A stretch of 64,000 nucleotides of DNA, from assembly GCA_003283415.1 (NCBI GenBank), contig QBXH01000001.1:1-64000 (forward strand). Reading direction: 5' to 3'. Below are positions 1 to 11,594 of the stretch, piece after piece. The notes below the pieces were generated by a model, which saw nothing but the letters and a program-made list of their open reading frames with translations, searched no databases and was not told the DNA's origin. Both the position numbers and the translations under genes were made by a program. Source of the stretch: Prochlorococcus sp. AG-321-E21 (GTDB lineage: Bacteria; Cyanobacteriota; Cyanobacteriia; PCC-6307; Cyanobiaceae). The first letter of the stretch is position 1; each line of letters opens with the position of its first letter.

Positions 1-2
1 TT

Positions 3-1700
3 AAGGTTACTTATCTATTTTGTTTGTTTTTAATTTTGGGACTATTTGGAAGGCTAGTGAATTTACAAGTTTTTAGTGCCTCTGAATTACAAAAAAAAGC
101 GAGACTAATACAATTTACCAAGATTAGTTCTTTAAAAAAGAGAAGATCGATTGTAGATAGAAATAATAGATTGATTGCTTATGATAAACCTCTCTACAAA
201 CTATGGGCTCATCCCAAATACTTTAACTTTCCTGGAGATTCAACTAATAGATTAAGAACTGTTGGTGAAGTAGTTAATAAATTGGTGCCAATTTTAAATT
301 TAAAAGACGAATTTCTTCTATCAAAGTTTGAAAATAAAATGTTAGGAATCGAATTGCTTGATGGAATAACAGAGAATCAAGCAAAAAAGATCAAAAACCT
401 CCATATTAGTGGTCTGGATCTTGTTAAATATTCTCAAAGATATTATCCTCAACGTAATTTGTATTCAAATCTTATTGGTTTTGTTAATTATGAAAATAAA
501 GGTTCAGCTGGTTTAGAACTGCATTTGGAAAATCAAATCAAAGTACTTAACAAAAGTAATTTGATAAAAAAAGGAGGAGATGGCACACCTCTCCCAGATA
601 ATTCGGGCCCAAGAGATTTTATTAATGACTACAAGAGTCTAGGTTTAACAATAGACTCAAGATTACAGAAAGCTACTTTTAAAGCTTTAAGTAAACAGGT
701 AATGAAGTGGAATGCAAAAAAAGGTTTTGCGATAGTAATGAATGTAAATACTGGAGAGATCTTATCACTAGCATCAATCCCATCTTACGATCCAAATAAA
801 TATTGGGATTATGATTCCGAAGTCTTTAGAGGTTGGTATTCGCAAGATTTATACGAGCCTGGTTCGACTTTTAAACCAATTAATCTAGCCCTAGCATTAG
901 AAGAAAAAGTAATCCAAAAAGATGGCTTAGTTGAAGATAGTGGGAAGGTTAATGTTGGAGGATGGAGCCTTTCAAATTGGGATAAAAAAGGAAATGGCTA
1001 TATTGATTATCCAAAGGTTTTACAAGTTTCAAGTAATGTAGGGATGGTAAAAATAATGCAAAATCTGCCGCCTAAAACTTATTGGAAATGGCTTAATAAA
1101 TTAGGGATTAATAAACGTTTGGAGACGGATTTATTTGAATCTACAGCTGGTCAATTAAAGTCAAAAGATATATTTGTTAGTCAGCCAATTGAGCCAGCAG
1201 TAGCCTCTTTTGGAAAGGGATTTTCTATTTCTCCTTTAAAACTTGCTCAACTCCATGCTGTCCTAGCTAATGGGGGGAATGAAGTAATTCCTCATGTTAC
1301 TTTAAATTTTAAAGCTCACCTTAAAAAAAATTCTCCAAAAGAAATCTTTTCTGTTGAGGTATCAAGAACTGTTCTTGAATGGATGGAAAGTGTTGTTGAT
1401 AATGGCAGTGGAAATGGAGCAAGAATTGATGGATACAGAATAGGAGGGAAAACTGGAACTTCTCAAAAGGCAGTAAATGGGAGATATACTAATAAAAAAG
1501 TCTGTAGTTTTGTAGCTTCTTTTCCTATTAATAACCCAAAGTATGTAGTTCTCGTTGTTATTGACGAACCCTCGAAAGCATACGCTTATGGTTCAACGGT
1601 TGCGGTGCCAATTGCAAAAGAAATTATCGAGAGTCTAATTGTTATTGAAAAAATACCGCCACAAATTGAAGAAAATAAAAAAATTGTTAAAAAACCCTGA
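3..1700 (+). CDS. ftsI: Peptidoglycan transpeptidase FtsI/PBP2-type, 5'-truncated by window edge
   Basis: SxxK-like 'EPGSTFKPI', 'SSN', 'KTGTSQK' motifs; frame is open to the left of the listed TTG start. Confidence 0.93.
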   Translation, partial: KVTYLFCLFLILGLFGRLVNLQVFSASELQKKARLIQFTKISSLKKRRSIVDRNNRLIAYDKPLYKLWAHPKYFNFPGDSTNRLRTVGEVVNKLVPILNLKDEFLLSKFENKMLGIELLDGITENQAKKIKNLHISGLDLVKYSQRYYPQRNLYSNLIGFVNYENKGSAGLELHLENQIKVLNKSNLIKKGGDGTPLPDNSGPRDFINDYKSLGLTIDSRLQKATFKALSKQVMKWNAKKGFAIVMNVNTGEILSLASIPSYDPNKYWDYDSEVFRGWYSQDLYEPGSTFKPINLALALEEKVIQKDGLVEDSGKVNVGGWSLSNWDKKGNGYIDYPKVLQVSSNVGMVKIMQNLPPKTYWKWLNKLGINKRLETDLFESTAGQLKSKDIFVSQPIEPAVASFGKGFSISPLKLAQLHAVLANGGNEVIPHVTLNFKAHLKKNSPKEIFSVEVSRTVLEWMESVVDNGSGNGARIDGYRIGGKTGTSQKAVNGRYTNKKVCSFVASFPINNPKYVVLVVIDEPSKAYAYGSTVAVPIAKEIIESLIVIEKIPPQIEENKKIVKKP

Positions 1701-1789
1701 AATTATTATGGTTTTTAGTTAATTAGTTCATTATTTAATGATTTCATTTGAAATTGAAGCTAACGTAGAAAATATATGATTATCTAAAC

Positions 1790-2791
1790 ATGAAATCAAT
1801 TTTAGAACAATTATCTTCTATTACTGTTGTTGTTGCTGATACTGGAGATCTAGATGCTATTAAAAAGTTTCAACCTAGAGATGCCACAACTAATCCATCA
1901 TTAATATTAGCTGCGGCTAAAAATCCTGATTATATAAAATTAATAGATCAAGCTTTGGAAAGTTCAAGAAAATCGTTGCCTGATGACATTTCTGAAAGTG
2001 AATTAATTAAAGAGACTATTGATCAGGTCTCAGTATTTTTTGGTAAGGAGATTCTTAATCTTATTTCAGGAAGAGTATCTACAGAAGTTGATGCAAGATT
2101 AAGTTTTGACACTGAAGCAACAGTTAGAAAAGCTAGAAAGTTAATAAATCACTATAAAAGTTTTGGAATAGACAAAGAAAGAATTTTGATTAAGATAGCA
2201 TCAACTTGGGAAGGAATTAAGGCAGCTGAAATTTTGGAAAAAGAAGGGATTAAATGCAATTTAACTTTACTTTTTAACTTCTGCCAAGCTGTAGCCTGTG
2301 CGAATGCAAAAATAACCTTAATCTCCCCTTTCGTAGGGCGAATATTGGACTGGCACAAAGCTAAAACTGGCAAAGATAGTTTCTCAGGGGATGAGGATCC
2401 AGGTGTTATATCAGTAACTAAAATCTACAATTACTTTAAAGAAAAAGGATTTAAAACTGAAGTAATGGGTGCAAGCTTTAGAAATGTAGATGAAATTAAA
2501 GAATTAGCAGGATGTGACCTTCTAACTATTGCTCCAAAATTTTTAGATGAACTCAGTATAGAGGAAGGGGAATTAATTAAAAAATTAGATGAAAATACTC
2601 AATCCAAGACCTCTATTGACTATAAATTTGATGAGAAAGACTTCAGACTAAGTATGCTAGAGGATCAAATGGCAAGTGAGAAGCTTAGTGAAGGGATCAC
2701 AGGCTTTAGCAATGCAATAGAAGAATTAGAAGAGTTGTTATCTAAAAGACTCTCAGAAATTAATAATCAAAAATTAATTTCAGCGACATAG
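1790..2791 (+). CDS. tal: Transaldolase
   Basis: '[12 protein letters not shown]', '[12 protein letters not shown]', '[12 protein letters not shown]' motifs. Confidence 0.97.
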   Translation: MKSILEQLSSITVVVADTGDLDAIKKFQPRDATTNPSLILAAAKNPDYIKLIDQALESSRKSLPDDISESELIKETIDQVSVFFGKEILNLISGRVSTEVDARLSFDTEATVRKARKLINHYKSFGIDKERILIKIASTWEGIKAAEILEKEGIKCNLTLLFNFCQAVACANAKITLISPFVGRILDWHKAKTGKDSFSGDEDPGVISVTKIYNYFKEKGFKTEVMGASFRNVDEIKELAGCDLLTIAPKFLDELSIEEGELIKKLDENTQSKTSIDYKFDEKDFRLSMLEDQMASEKLSEGITGFSNAIEELEELLSKRLSEINNQKLISAT

Positions 2792-2815
2792 TCTTCAGCT
2801 TATAAAACATAAAAA

Positions 2816-3949
2816 TTAATCTTTCTTTTTGGTCAAAAGTCTCTTTATAACTCTCATCGCGATATCTTCATAATTCATTTGACCAGATAATATTTGAGCA
2901 ATTCTTTTAGGAGCTGTTTTTCGTTTTACACCTAATTGATAGCCGGTTCTAGGGAATCTATAAAAGATTTGTGCAATTCTATTCCCCCATGCCATTGATT
3001 TTCCCCATTCATTATTAATGTTTGTTGAATAATTATTTAAATCATTATTATTATTACTCAAACAGTGGTCAATACTTTCTGCAGCAAAATAACTACTAAT
3101 TAGAGAAGGTCTGATACCTTCTGCCAAAAACGGATCGCAAAGTGAGGCTGCATCCCCCACCGCGATTACCCTGTCACCATTAAGCTTGTTTATACCATTC
3201 CAAATTCTTAGCTTTTTATGAACCACCTTAAAAGACAAATCTTCAAATCCGAAACTTTTTATTACTTTATTATTTAGGTCTTTATCTTCTAAAAACTTAT
3301 TGTTTATGAAAGTGCCTAAGCCTATATTGACACTATCTTTTAAGGGGAATGCCCAAGCAAATCCATATTTAACAAATCCAAACTCAAATCTAACTGAATC
3401 TTTAGGAATATTTCCTAATCCTCTCAACCTTATGGCGATAGTGTTGGCAAATTTAGGCTTTCTTGGACCTAAATTGAAATATCCAGCCCATTTAGATTGT
3501 GAACCGTCGGCAATAACCAGAAATCTTGATTTATAAATGATTTTATTACTGCATTTTATTATCCAAGTCTTATTTTGAGGTGTTACTTTTTCGACCTGCG
3601 CGGGTCTCAGTATCTCACTACCATATTTTAGAGCTTCATCAAGTAATAATTTATCTAATTTTTCTCTTCTTATTATCCAAAAAGGTGATTCGCCTGAAAG
3701 ATCGGCAACAACATTATCAGACGACTTCCATCTGAATTCAACATTCCTAATTTTAGATTCTATTGCTTGATCAATATTTAATGGGAGAAATTTTTTCATT
3801 GAGGATGCCATCCCTCCTGCGCAAGGCTTAATATTTCCTAATGCTTCCTTCTCTATAATTAAAACAGAATAACCTTTTTTTGATAAGTTTAGAGCTGTAG
3901 AGGATCCTGATAGACCTCCTCCAATAACTATGATGTCAAACTCAGTCAA
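2816..3949 (-). CDS. FAD-dependent oxidoreductase, geranylgeranyl reductase (ChlP-like) family
   Basis: N-terminal '[21 protein letters not shown]' dinucleotide fold; '[21 protein letters not shown]' motif. Confidence 0.85.
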   Translation of the reverse strand: MTEFDIIVIGGGLSGSSTALNLSKKGYSVLIIEKEALGNIKPCAGGMASSMKKFLPLNIDQAIESKIRNVEFRWKSSDNVVADLSGESPFWIIRREKLDKLLLDEALKYGSEILRPAQVEKVTPQNKTWIIKCSNKIIYKSRFLVIADGSQSKWAGYFNLGPRKPKFANTIAIRLRGLGNIPKDSVRFEFGFVKYGFAWAFPLKDSVNIGLGTFINNKFLEDKDLNNKVIKSFGFEDLSFKVVHKKLRIWNGINKLNGDRVIAVGDAASLCDPFLAEGIRPSLISSYFAAESIDHCLSNNNNDLNNYSTNINNEWGKSMAWGNRIAQIFYRFPRTGYQLGVKRKTAPKRIAQILSGQMNYEDIAMRVIKRLLTKKKD

Positions 3950-4494
3950 ACTTTGAGAATTTCTTTCTCCTTTTCGGATAATTTAGTTTCTATTAATGAG
4001 ATATATTTGTCAGTGAATTTTTGTATTTCTAATTGATTATCTCTTGATTCATCTTTTGATATTAGACCCTCCTTTTCAACTTTTTTCTCTTTATCAACAG
4101 CATCTCTTCTAATATTTCTTAGTGCTACTTTACCCTCTTCCGCATATTTAGAAGCTAATTTGCAAAACTCTTTTCTTCTTTCCTCAGTTAATGGAGGGAC
4201 ATTTATTCTTATCACTTTCCCATCATTATTGGGGGTGATACCTAAATCACTTACTGAGATTGCTTTTTCAATAGTTTGTAAGGAAGAAATATCAAATGGC
4301 TGTATTGAAATTGTTTGTGAATCGATAGTTGATATTGATGCAAGTGATTTTATAGGGGTTTCTGCTCCATAATACTCAACACTAATTCTGTCTAGTAATG
4401 AAGCGTTAGCCCTTCCAGTCCTGATAGTATTAAAGTTTCTTTGAGTGGCTTCAACACTCTTGTTCATACTCGATTGAATTTCTTGTTCTTTCAT
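3946..4494 (-). CDS. frr: Ribosome recycling factor
   Basis: '[22 protein letters not shown]' and '[11 protein letters not shown]' motifs. Confidence 0.97.
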   Translation of the reverse strand: MKEQEIQSSMNKSVEATQRNFNTIRTGRANASLLDRISVEYYGAETPIKSLASISTIDSQTISIQPFDISSLQTIEKAISVSDLGITPNNDGKVIRINVPPLTEERRKEFCKLASKYAEEGKVALRNIRRDAVDKEKKVEKEGLISKDESRDNQLEIQKFTDKYISLIETKLSEKEKEILKV

Positions 4495-4522
4495 AATTAG
4501 AAATAATTAACTTAAATAAGCT

Positions 4523-5227
4523 TTAACTTATTAAAGAGCCTATAGACTCTCCAGCAACAGCCTTGGAGATATTCCCTTTTTTGAAAATATCAAAAACCAT
4601 TATAGGAATATTATTATCTTTGCATAGAGCAATGGCGGTACTGTCCATTACAGCGATTTCATCACTAAGAACTTGCTGATAAGTGAGAGAGGAGTACTTT
4701 TTTGCTTCTTTAAATTTATTTGGATCACGATCATAAACTCCATCAACTTTTGTTGCCTTCATAACGACTTCAGCATTTATTTCGGCTGCTCTTAAAGCAG
4801 CAGTAGTATCTGTAGTGAAAAATGGATTACCACAACCACCTCCAAAAACCACTACCCTTCCTTTCTCTAAATGCCTCATTGCTCTTCTTCTAATATACGG
4901 TTCGGCAATTTCTTGCATCTCGATTGCAGTTTGCACTCTGGTTTCAACCCCAACTCTTTCTAATCCATCTTGTAAGGAAATAGCATTCATCACTGTTGCT
5001 AACATTCCGACATAATCAGCGGTAGCTCTATCCATGCCATCAGCGGAGCCTTTAAGTCCTCTAAATATGTTGCCACCACCAACAACTATTGCAAGTTGAA
5101 CCTTATTTGAGATTACCTTCTCAACATCTTCAGCAATCGATTGAACTATCGCGGGATCTATTCCATAAGGTTTATCTCCCATTAGTGCTTCTCCACTAAG
5201 CTTTAAAAGTACTCTTTTGTAAGTCAT
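4523..5227 (-). CDS. pyrH: Uridylate kinase
   Basis: '[13 protein letters not shown]', '[10 protein letters not shown]', '[13 protein letters not shown]' motifs; adjacent to frr. Confidence 0.97.
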   Translation of the reverse strand: MTYKRVLLKLSGEALMGDKPYGIDPAIVQSIAEDVEKVISNKVQLAIVVGGGNIFRGLKGSADGMDRATADYVGMLATVMNAISLQDGLERVGVETRVQTAIEMQEIAEPYIRRRAMRHLEKGRVVVFGGGCGNPFFTTDTTAALRAAEINAEVVMKATKVDGVYDRDPNKFKEAKKYSSLTYQQVLSDEIAVMDSTAIALCKDNNIPIMVFDIFKKGNISKAVAGESIGSLIS

Positions 5228-5353
5228 TCAATACTCATACTTTAATGACCTTAGCAAGTAAATATACAGAATTTCTTTTTTATGATGATATTGCTTGCTT
5301 CTTTAAACATTTCTCAATCGAATAACATGAAACAAAAAAGATTTTCTAAAATT

Positions 5354-6049
5354 CTAAAACTCAACACATTCTTGAGCTTTTATGCCTTGATCTTTAAAAG
5401 GATGCTTAATTAATTTCATCTCTGTAACTAGATCAGCTTGATTAATGATTGATTCGGAAGCTCCTCTACCAGTAAAAACTATGTGATTTTTTCTATTATT
5501 TAGTTTTTTAATATACGTAATTATTTCTTCTGATGAAAGATATCCAAGCTTAGTTGCGATATTAATTTCATCAAGGATTATAAGTTTGTATGATTCATCT
5601 TCGATGAATGTTTTAGCTTTTTGCCAAGCTTCTTTAACTAATTCTTCATCCCTAACTCTATCTTGCGTTTCCCAAGTAAAGCCTTCTCCTAATGCATGCC
5701 ATGAAATATTTGAAGATAAATTTTTAAGAGCTTTTTCTTCGCCTGTAGTCCAACCACCTTTAATAAATTGAATAATTGCGACTTTATGCCCATGACCAAT
5801 AGTTCTTAACGCCATTCCTAAAGAAGCAGTTGTTTTACCTTTACCATTTCCAGTAAAAACAATTAATAACCCTTTTTTTGTTTTCCTTATTTTTAATCTC
5901 TTTGATTGAACATCTTTTCTTTTTTGCATTCTTTTTTTATATAAACTCTCATCTGTTTCAGGAGATAACTTGCCTCCTATCCCAAGTTCTTTAGCTTGAG
6001 TATCAAGACTAGTAATTTTTTTTAAGGAGGGTTGTTTCTCATCATGCAT
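5354..6049 (-). CDS. cobO: Cob(I)yrinic acid a,c-diamide adenosyltransferase
   Basis: 'VFTGNGKGKTTASLGMALR' P-loop and 'LIILDEIN' typical of CobO/BtuR. Confidence 0.92.
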   Translation of the reverse strand: MHDEKQPSLKKITSLDTQAKELGIGGKLSPETDESLYKKRMQKRKDVQSKRLKIRKTKKGLLIVFTGNGKGKTTASLGMALRTIGHGHKVAIIQFIKGGWTTGEEKALKNLSSNISWHALGEGFTWETQDRVRDEELVKEAWQKAKTFIEDESYKLIILDEINIATKLGYLSSEEIITYIKKLNNRKNHIVFTGRGASESIINQADLVTEMKLIKHPFKDQGIKAQECVEF

Positions 6050-6088
6050 AAAATAGTTTTTTATTTCTAATTATAGTAATTAACAAAA

Positions 6089-7249
6089 TTAACGTTTTTT
6101 ATATTTTGAAAGTGCATTATTAACAGCTTGTTGTTGATCTCGTTTTGTTATCCAGTGATGGTACGTTTGAGTGTGCAGACTAACTGAATGTCCCATCATT
6201 CTTGCTGCAACTGTATCAGGTAGATCATAGAAAATAGTCCTAACTGCCCAGGCATGTCTTAGATCGTAAGGTCTGATCTTAAGAGAATAACGTTTAAATT
6301 GATCAGTTATTTTTTTCCCAATATTTTGCAAAGTTGTAAGTCTTAGATCTCTATTAATATCTGGAAGTAATTCGGGATCTTTTCCTAATTTACAAAGTTC
6401 AAACTTATCTATCCATTTAGGATGAAAGGGCCAAACCTGATGTTCTCCTGTTTTAGTAGTAGGTAAAACTCTAATAATTTTGTCTCCATAATTAGTTAAT
6501 GAGCTTAAGTCGCAAAAAAATACTTCATGATTTCGTAAACCATATGTAGCCATAAGTCCGAAAACATATTTCCAAGATTTGTTTGGTATACTATCCCATA
6601 AATTTTCAATTACCTCGTCAGTCGGAAGATCTCTAAAGCTTGCTTTATTGAGACCATATCCTTTAGCCATTAATTTCCAATCTTCAGGAAGTTTATGCTC
6701 TAAATATTTTGCCAAAACACTCAAAGACGTCGCGCATTGTTTTCTGCTTCTGCTCCCTTCTTTATAAGTTTTTAATGTTGTTGTGAAAATATTGTCTAAA
6801 TTTTCAGTATTAGTTTGATTTTGAATGGATATCATTCTCTTGATGTAAGGTTTATAAGAGCTTCTCCAAGTTGTTTTTCTAGTACTTGTCAAATATTCGT
6901 TTTTATTTTCTCTAAAAAAATATTTTTCAAAATCATTAAGCCTAGTTAAAATTTGAAATTCATCTTTTATTTCATTCTTATCAGAATTTTTTACCCAATT
7001 GGTCCAATCAAATTGATTTAACTCTAATTGCAAAGTTATTAATTGCAATTTCTTCTTAGCTTCTTCTAATCCATTAAAGTCTGCTTTAAGTCCTAGAGAT
7101 ATGCGTTGAACTGCAAAGTTCTTTTTATTATTTTTTGAAGGTAGTGGACCTCTAATATTTAATTTCTCGCCTCTTTTTTCAATTCTAAGTTTGCTTCCAT
7201 CAGTAGCAAATTTATCATTGACATTATTAATTTCCTGAATTACGTTCAT
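6089..7249 (-). CDS. Tyrosine recombinase / phage-type integrase family protein
   Basis: C-terminal 'RPYDLRHAWAVRT...MMGHSVSLHTQTYHHW' matches R..H..R/H...GH...Y catalytic layout. Confidence 0.85.
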   Translation of the reverse strand: MNVIQEINNVNDKFATDGSKLRIEKRGEKLNIRGPLPSKNNKKNFAVQRISLGLKADFNGLEEAKKKLQLITLQLELNQFDWTNWVKNSDKNEIKDEFQILTRLNDFEKYFFRENKNEYLTSTRKTTWRSSYKPYIKRMISIQNQTNTENLDNIFTTTLKTYKEGSRSRKQCATSLSVLAKYLEHKLPEDWKLMAKGYGLNKASFRDLPTDEVIENLWDSIPNKSWKYVFGLMATYGLRNHEVFFCDLSSLTNYGDKIIRVLPTTKTGEHQVWPFHPKWIDKFELCKLGKDPELLPDINRDLRLTTLQNIGKKITDQFKRYSLKIRPYDLRHAWAVRTIFYDLPDTVAARMMGHSVSLHTQTYHHWITKRDQQQAVNNALSKYKKR

Positions 7250-7314
7250 TAACTTATATAATTAGTTTCATAATGACGTTTTTAATGTTTATTTTCAATC
7301 TCCATAAAATTTAA

Positions 7315-8490
7315 ATGGAAAAAATAGGCGTCTTATTAATGAATCTTGGGGGCCCTGAAAGGATTACAGATGTGGGGCCATTTCTATATAATTTATTTTC
7401 TGATCCTGAAATAATTAGACTTCCAGTTCCGTTATTACAAAAACCTTTAGCATGGTTAATAAGTACACTTAGAAGTACTACTTCTCAGCAGGCATATCTA
7501 TCGATAGGAGGTGGATCTCCCATTAGAAGGATTACGGAACAACAAGCCAGAGAATTGCAAAGTAAATTAAGAGATAAAGGATTAGATGTTACAACTTATA
7601 TTGCGATGAGATATTGGCATCCTTTCACAGAATCGGCAATTGCTGATATGAAAGCAGATGGGGTAGATCAAATTGTTGTATTGCCTCTGTATCCTCACTT
7701 TTCTATAAGCACAAGTGGCTCGAGTTTTAGAGAATTAAAAAAATTAAGAGACTCTGATTCTGAGTTCAAAAAAATACCTATGAGATGTGTAAGAAGTTGG
7801 TTTAGTCAAGCAGGTTACTTAAAATCTATGGTTGAATTAATTTCGGAACAAATATCACTTTGTGAATCGCCGGATAATGCACATATTTTTTTTACAGCCC
7901 ATGGAGTTCCAAAAAGTTATGTTGAGGAAGCAGGAGATCCATATAAACAACAAATTGAAGACTGTTCATTATTAATTATTGATGAACTTGAAAAATATTT
8001 AGGCCATACTAACTCTTACACTCTTTCTTATCAAAGTAGAGTTGGTCCAGTTGAATGGTTAAAACCTTATACAGAAGAAGTTTTGATAGATCTTGGTAAG
8101 GCTAAGGTAAATGATTTAATCGTAGTTCCAATAAGTTTCGTGGGAGAACATATTGAAACTTTACAGGAAATTGATATTGAATATAAAGAAATTGCTGAGA
8201 AAGCAGGGGTTGTTAATTTTAGAAGGGTAAAAGCCTTAAATACACATCCTACTTTTATTGAGGGTCTCAGTGATCTAGTTATTTCTAGCCTAGAAGAACC
8301 AATAGTTAATATAGAGAAAGCTTCAGAATTGCCTGAGAAGGTTAAACTTTACCCTCAAGAAAAATGGCAATGGGGTTGGAATAATAGTTCAGAAGTTTGG
8401 AACGGAAGGGTAGCTATGATAGTTTTCCTTGTACTCTTTATTGAACTTATATCAGGTTCTGGACCTCTTCATAAATTAGGTATTTTATAA
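7315..8490 (+). CDS. hemH: Ferrochelatase with C-terminal LHC/HLIP-like helix
   Basis: '[11 protein letters not shown]', '[18 protein letters not shown]'; C-terminal '[22 protein letters not shown]' chlorophyll-binding-like motif. Confidence 0.97.
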   Translation: MEKIGVLLMNLGGPERITDVGPFLYNLFSDPEIIRLPVPLLQKPLAWLISTLRSTTSQQAYLSIGGGSPIRRITEQQARELQSKLRDKGLDVTTYIAMRYWHPFTESAIADMKADGVDQIVVLPLYPHFSISTSGSSFRELKKLRDSDSEFKKIPMRCVRSWFSQAGYLKSMVELISEQISLCESPDNAHIFFTAHGVPKSYVEEAGDPYKQQIEDCSLLIIDELEKYLGHTNSYTLSYQSRVGPVEWLKPYTEEVLIDLGKAKVNDLIVVPISFVGEHIETLQEIDIEYKEIAEKAGVVNFRRVKALNTHPTFIEGLSDLVISSLEEPIVNIEKASELPEKVKLYPQEKWQWGWNNSSEVWNGRVAMIVFLVLFIELISGSGPLHKLGIL

Positions 8491-8623
8491 ATAACATTAC
8501 TTATTAAAAAATTAAAACAACATGAAGGGTTATTTAATTTCCAAATATTTTTTGACATTACGTTTATAAAATGGGCAAAATTATTTAATTAAGTTTAATA
8601 TTTAATTAGATTTATTTTCTTTA

Positions 8624-10387
8624 GTGACCCTTACTTCGACACCTTTATCAAAAGGTGATTCAGAAAAAAATTACCCTATATGGATTACAGGTGCTGAAGC
8701 ACTAATGGATTCACTAAAAGTTCATGGTGTAAAAGTTATATTTGGATATCCAGGCGGTGCAATACTCCCTATATATGATGCGGTACATAAAGCAGAAAAT
8801 GATGGGTGGTTAAAACATTACATGGTTAGACATGAGCAAGGAGGGTCTCATGCTGCAGATGGATATGCTAGGTCTACAGGTGAGGTAGGGGTTTGTTTTG
8901 GGACTTCAGGTCCAGGGGCTACGAATTTAGTAACTGGTATTGCAACCGCTCAAATGGATTCAGTTCCGTTGGTAGTAGTTACTGGCCAAGTTCCAAGACC
9001 TGCCATAGGAACAGATGCTTTTCAAGAGACTGACATTTTTGGAATTACACTCCCTATCGTTAAACATTCATGGGTAGTTAGAGATCCTTCTGATATAGCA
9101 AAAGTTGTTTCAGAGGCTTTTTTTATCGCCACCTCTGGAAGACCTGGTCCAGTTTTAATTGATATACCTAAAGATGTGGGTCAAGAATTCTTTAATTATG
9201 AAAGAGTTTTACCTGGTGAGATTATTCCTAAGGGTTTTAAAAGGAATGGAGAAATTAATGACTCTGATGTCAGCAAGGCTATTGAATTGATTCAAGAATC
9301 TTCAAGACCTTTGTTATATGTCGGAGGTGGGGCAATATCTTCAGGGGCTCATAAAGAATTAGAAACCTTAGCTAATAATTATCAAATTCCAGTAACCACT
9401 ACGTTAATGGGCAAAGGGGTCTTTGACGAAAGTGCTGACTTATCAGTAGGAATGTTGGGAATGCATGGAACCGCATATGCAAACTTTGCAGTCACGGAAT
9501 GCGATCTTTTGATTGCAGTAGGAGCGAGATTTGATGATAGGGTTACAGGGAAATTAGATACCTTTGCTCCATCTGCAAAGGTTATTCATATTGATATCGA
9601 TCCAGCAGAAGTTAATAAAAATAGGCGTGTTAATGTTGCTATTGTTTCGGATGTAGCTAAAGCTCTTTCAAAAATCAATGAAAAATCTTTTATAAATAAA
9701 TCCTCTTGTAATACAAAAAATTGGCTAGAAAAAATTAATTTTTGGAAAAATAAACATCCCTTATTTGTTCCTCCACAAGAAGGGGAAATTTATCCTCAAG
9801 AAGTTCTATTGAAAGTAAGGGATTTTTCTCCCGCAGCCTTCATCACAACTGATGTAGGTCAACATCAAATGTGGGCTGCTCAGTATCTAAGAAATGGTCC
9901 GAGAAAATGGATAAGTAGTGCTGGTTTAGGAACTATGGGCTTTGGATTACCTGCAGCAATGGGAGTGAAGGCTGCTCTGCCTAATGAGGAAGTTATCTGC
10001 ATAGCTGGAGATGCAAGCATTTTGATGAATATACAAGAATTGGGTACATTATCTCAATACGGTTTAAATATTAAATTAGTGATTATAAATAACCGCTGGC
10101 AGGGGATGGTAAGACAGTGGCAAGAAAGCTTTTATGATGAGAGGTACTCTTCTTCTGATATGAGTTGCGGAGAACCCGATTTCGTTAAACTAGCCGAATC
10201 CTTCGGAGTAAAAGGGTTCTTGATTTCAGAGAGGAAACAATTATTAAATGATTTTAAATCTGCTTTAAATTTTGATGGACCAGCCTTAATTAATGTACGA
10301 GTGAGAAGAGGTGAAAATTGCTATCCAATGGTTCCTCCAGGTAAAAGTAATGCTCAAATGGTGGGTTACGTCAACAGTAAAAGCTGA
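8624..10387 (+). CDS. ilvB: Acetolactate synthase large subunit
   Basis: '[13 protein letters not shown]', '[15 protein letters not shown]', ThDP motif '[14 protein letters not shown]...NN'. Confidence 0.97.
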   Translation: MTLTSTPLSKGDSEKNYPIWITGAEALMDSLKVHGVKVIFGYPGGAILPIYDAVHKAENDGWLKHYMVRHEQGGSHAADGYARSTGEVGVCFGTSGPGATNLVTGIATAQMDSVPLVVVTGQVPRPAIGTDAFQETDIFGITLPIVKHSWVVRDPSDIAKVVSEAFFIATSGRPGPVLIDIPKDVGQEFFNYERVLPGEIIPKGFKRNGEINDSDVSKAIELIQESSRPLLYVGGGAISSGAHKELETLANNYQIPVTTTLMGKGVFDESADLSVGMLGMHGTAYANFAVTECDLLIAVGARFDDRVTGKLDTFAPSAKVIHIDIDPAEVNKNRRVNVAIVSDVAKALSKINEKSFINKSSCNTKNWLEKINFWKNKHPLFVPPQEGEIYPQEVLLKVRDFSPAAFITTDVGQHQMWAAQYLRNGPRKWISSAGLGTMGFGLPAAMGVKAALPNEEVICIAGDASILMNIQELGTLSQYGLNIKLVIINNRWQGMVRQWQESFYDERYSSSDMSCGEPDFVKLAESFGVKGFLISERKQLLNDFKSALNFDGPALINVRVRRGENCYPMVPPGKSNAQMVGYVNSKS

Positions 10388-10444
10388 TTTTTGTACAAAT
10401 ATACAAACCTAAGATTATCAACCAAATTAAATTAAATACCTAAA

Positions 10445-10798
10445 TTGAAAAAAATTACTTCTTTTTTAATTATTTTTTTTCTAGTTGCTATTTATCCAAT
10501 TAGAACTTATTCAGCCGAAATTCTTCAGATAAAAAATTCAAGTAGCATTTTAGTAGGAGATCAAAATAGAGATCTTCCCATTAAATTATTCTGTGTAGAA
10601 ATTAATAATGATGATGATGAACAATTAGCTATAAATCTTCTTAAAAAAGAATTCCCTAGAGGAAGTAAAGTTAAAATAAAACCTATTAGTTTTAAAGAAA
10701 ATATTTTAGTAGCTAAGGTTTTTGATATTAATGAAACAAAAGAAATGTCAGAGTTATTAATTTCAAAAGATTTATCAAATAAGACCTGTCCTAATTAA
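10445..10798 (+). CDS. Secreted small protein, weakly nuclease (SNase)-like fold, function unknown
   Basis: Signal peptide-like N-terminus; pattern resembles a shortened SNase domain but lacks clear catalytic residues. Confidence 0.5.
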   Translation: MKKITSFLIIFFLVAIYPIRTYSAEILQIKNSSSILVGDQNRDLPIKLFCVEINNDDDEQLAINLLKKEFPRGSKVKIKPISFKENILVAKVFDINETKEMSELLISKDLSNKTCPN

Positions 10799-10804
10799 AA
10801 ATTA

Positions 10805-11584
10805 CTAAGAGCTTATAAAATTCCATTGACGTGAAAATGTTTTAGATCTTCTCCATGAATAAAAGTTATGATTTGATTCATACGTGCACAAGTTAGAAAT
10901 ATCAATATTTGTGATAGGTATATGTTCTTTCAAAAGTTGAATATTGGCGTACTTCCTTAGATTTAAAGGAATCAAATCGTATTTTTTTTTAACTAACTCT
11001 TTTAGATTAAATAAAATCGCTTTATTATCTGATGATAATATTGTTTCTTTAGAAACGAATTTTTTATAAAAATTTTCTAAGGTTTTATTATCTACTAAAT
11101 AGTGCTTTTCTGATATTGATGGACCTATCGCGACAAGGATATCTTCCTTTAAGCAACCTTTACTACAAAAGATTTTGATAATGTTTTTAATTATGTTATT
11201 TTCTAAACCCTTTCTTCCGCAATGTATCGCAGCAACAACCCTTTTTGTTTTTTCAGCAAATAAAATTGGCATACAATCTGCTGTGTATATCCATAAATTT
11301 TGATTATGTTTATCACAAACTATTCCATCAGCCTTTACTTTTACATTCTCTTGAGTCTTTGATCCGAAAACTATTTGGTTACTGTGTATTTGATTTAAAA
11401 AACAATTATTATTATTTAAATTAAGACGATTTGATAAAAGTGATAGATTGATTTCGGAACTTGTTTTAGTAAAAAAACCATGTTTAAAATTATTCTTGAG
11501 AAGAGTGGGAGATAAATAGTATTTTAATTTTTTGTCTTTTATCACAAACTCATTTTCGTGAAAATATTTTTGACTTGAAGACAT
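10805..11584 (-). CDS. Multicopper oxidase/laccase-domain (YfiH/DUF152) family protein
   Basis: 'FLNQIHSNQIV', 'ADGIVC', 'YTADCMPILFA', 'AAIHCGRKG' motifs. Confidence 0.9.
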   Translation of the reverse strand: MSSSQKYFHENEFVIKDKKLKYYLSPTLLKNNFKHGFFTKTSSEINLSLLSNRLNLNNNNCFLNQIHSNQIVFGSKTQENVKVKADGIVCDKHNQNLWIYTADCMPILFAEKTKRVVAAIHCGRKGLENNIIKNIIKIFCSKGCLKEDILVAIGPSISEKHYLVDNKTLENFYKKFVSKETILSSDNKAILFNLKELVKKKYDLIPLNLRKYANIQLLKEHIPITNIDISNLCTYESNHNFYSWRRSKTFSRQWNFISS

Positions 11585-11594
11585 GATATTTGCT

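Noticed and set aside
6089-7249. Prophage or genomic island around the integrase gene
   Set aside because: Neighbours are housekeeping genes (cobO, hemH); no tRNA, direct repeats or phage genes seen.
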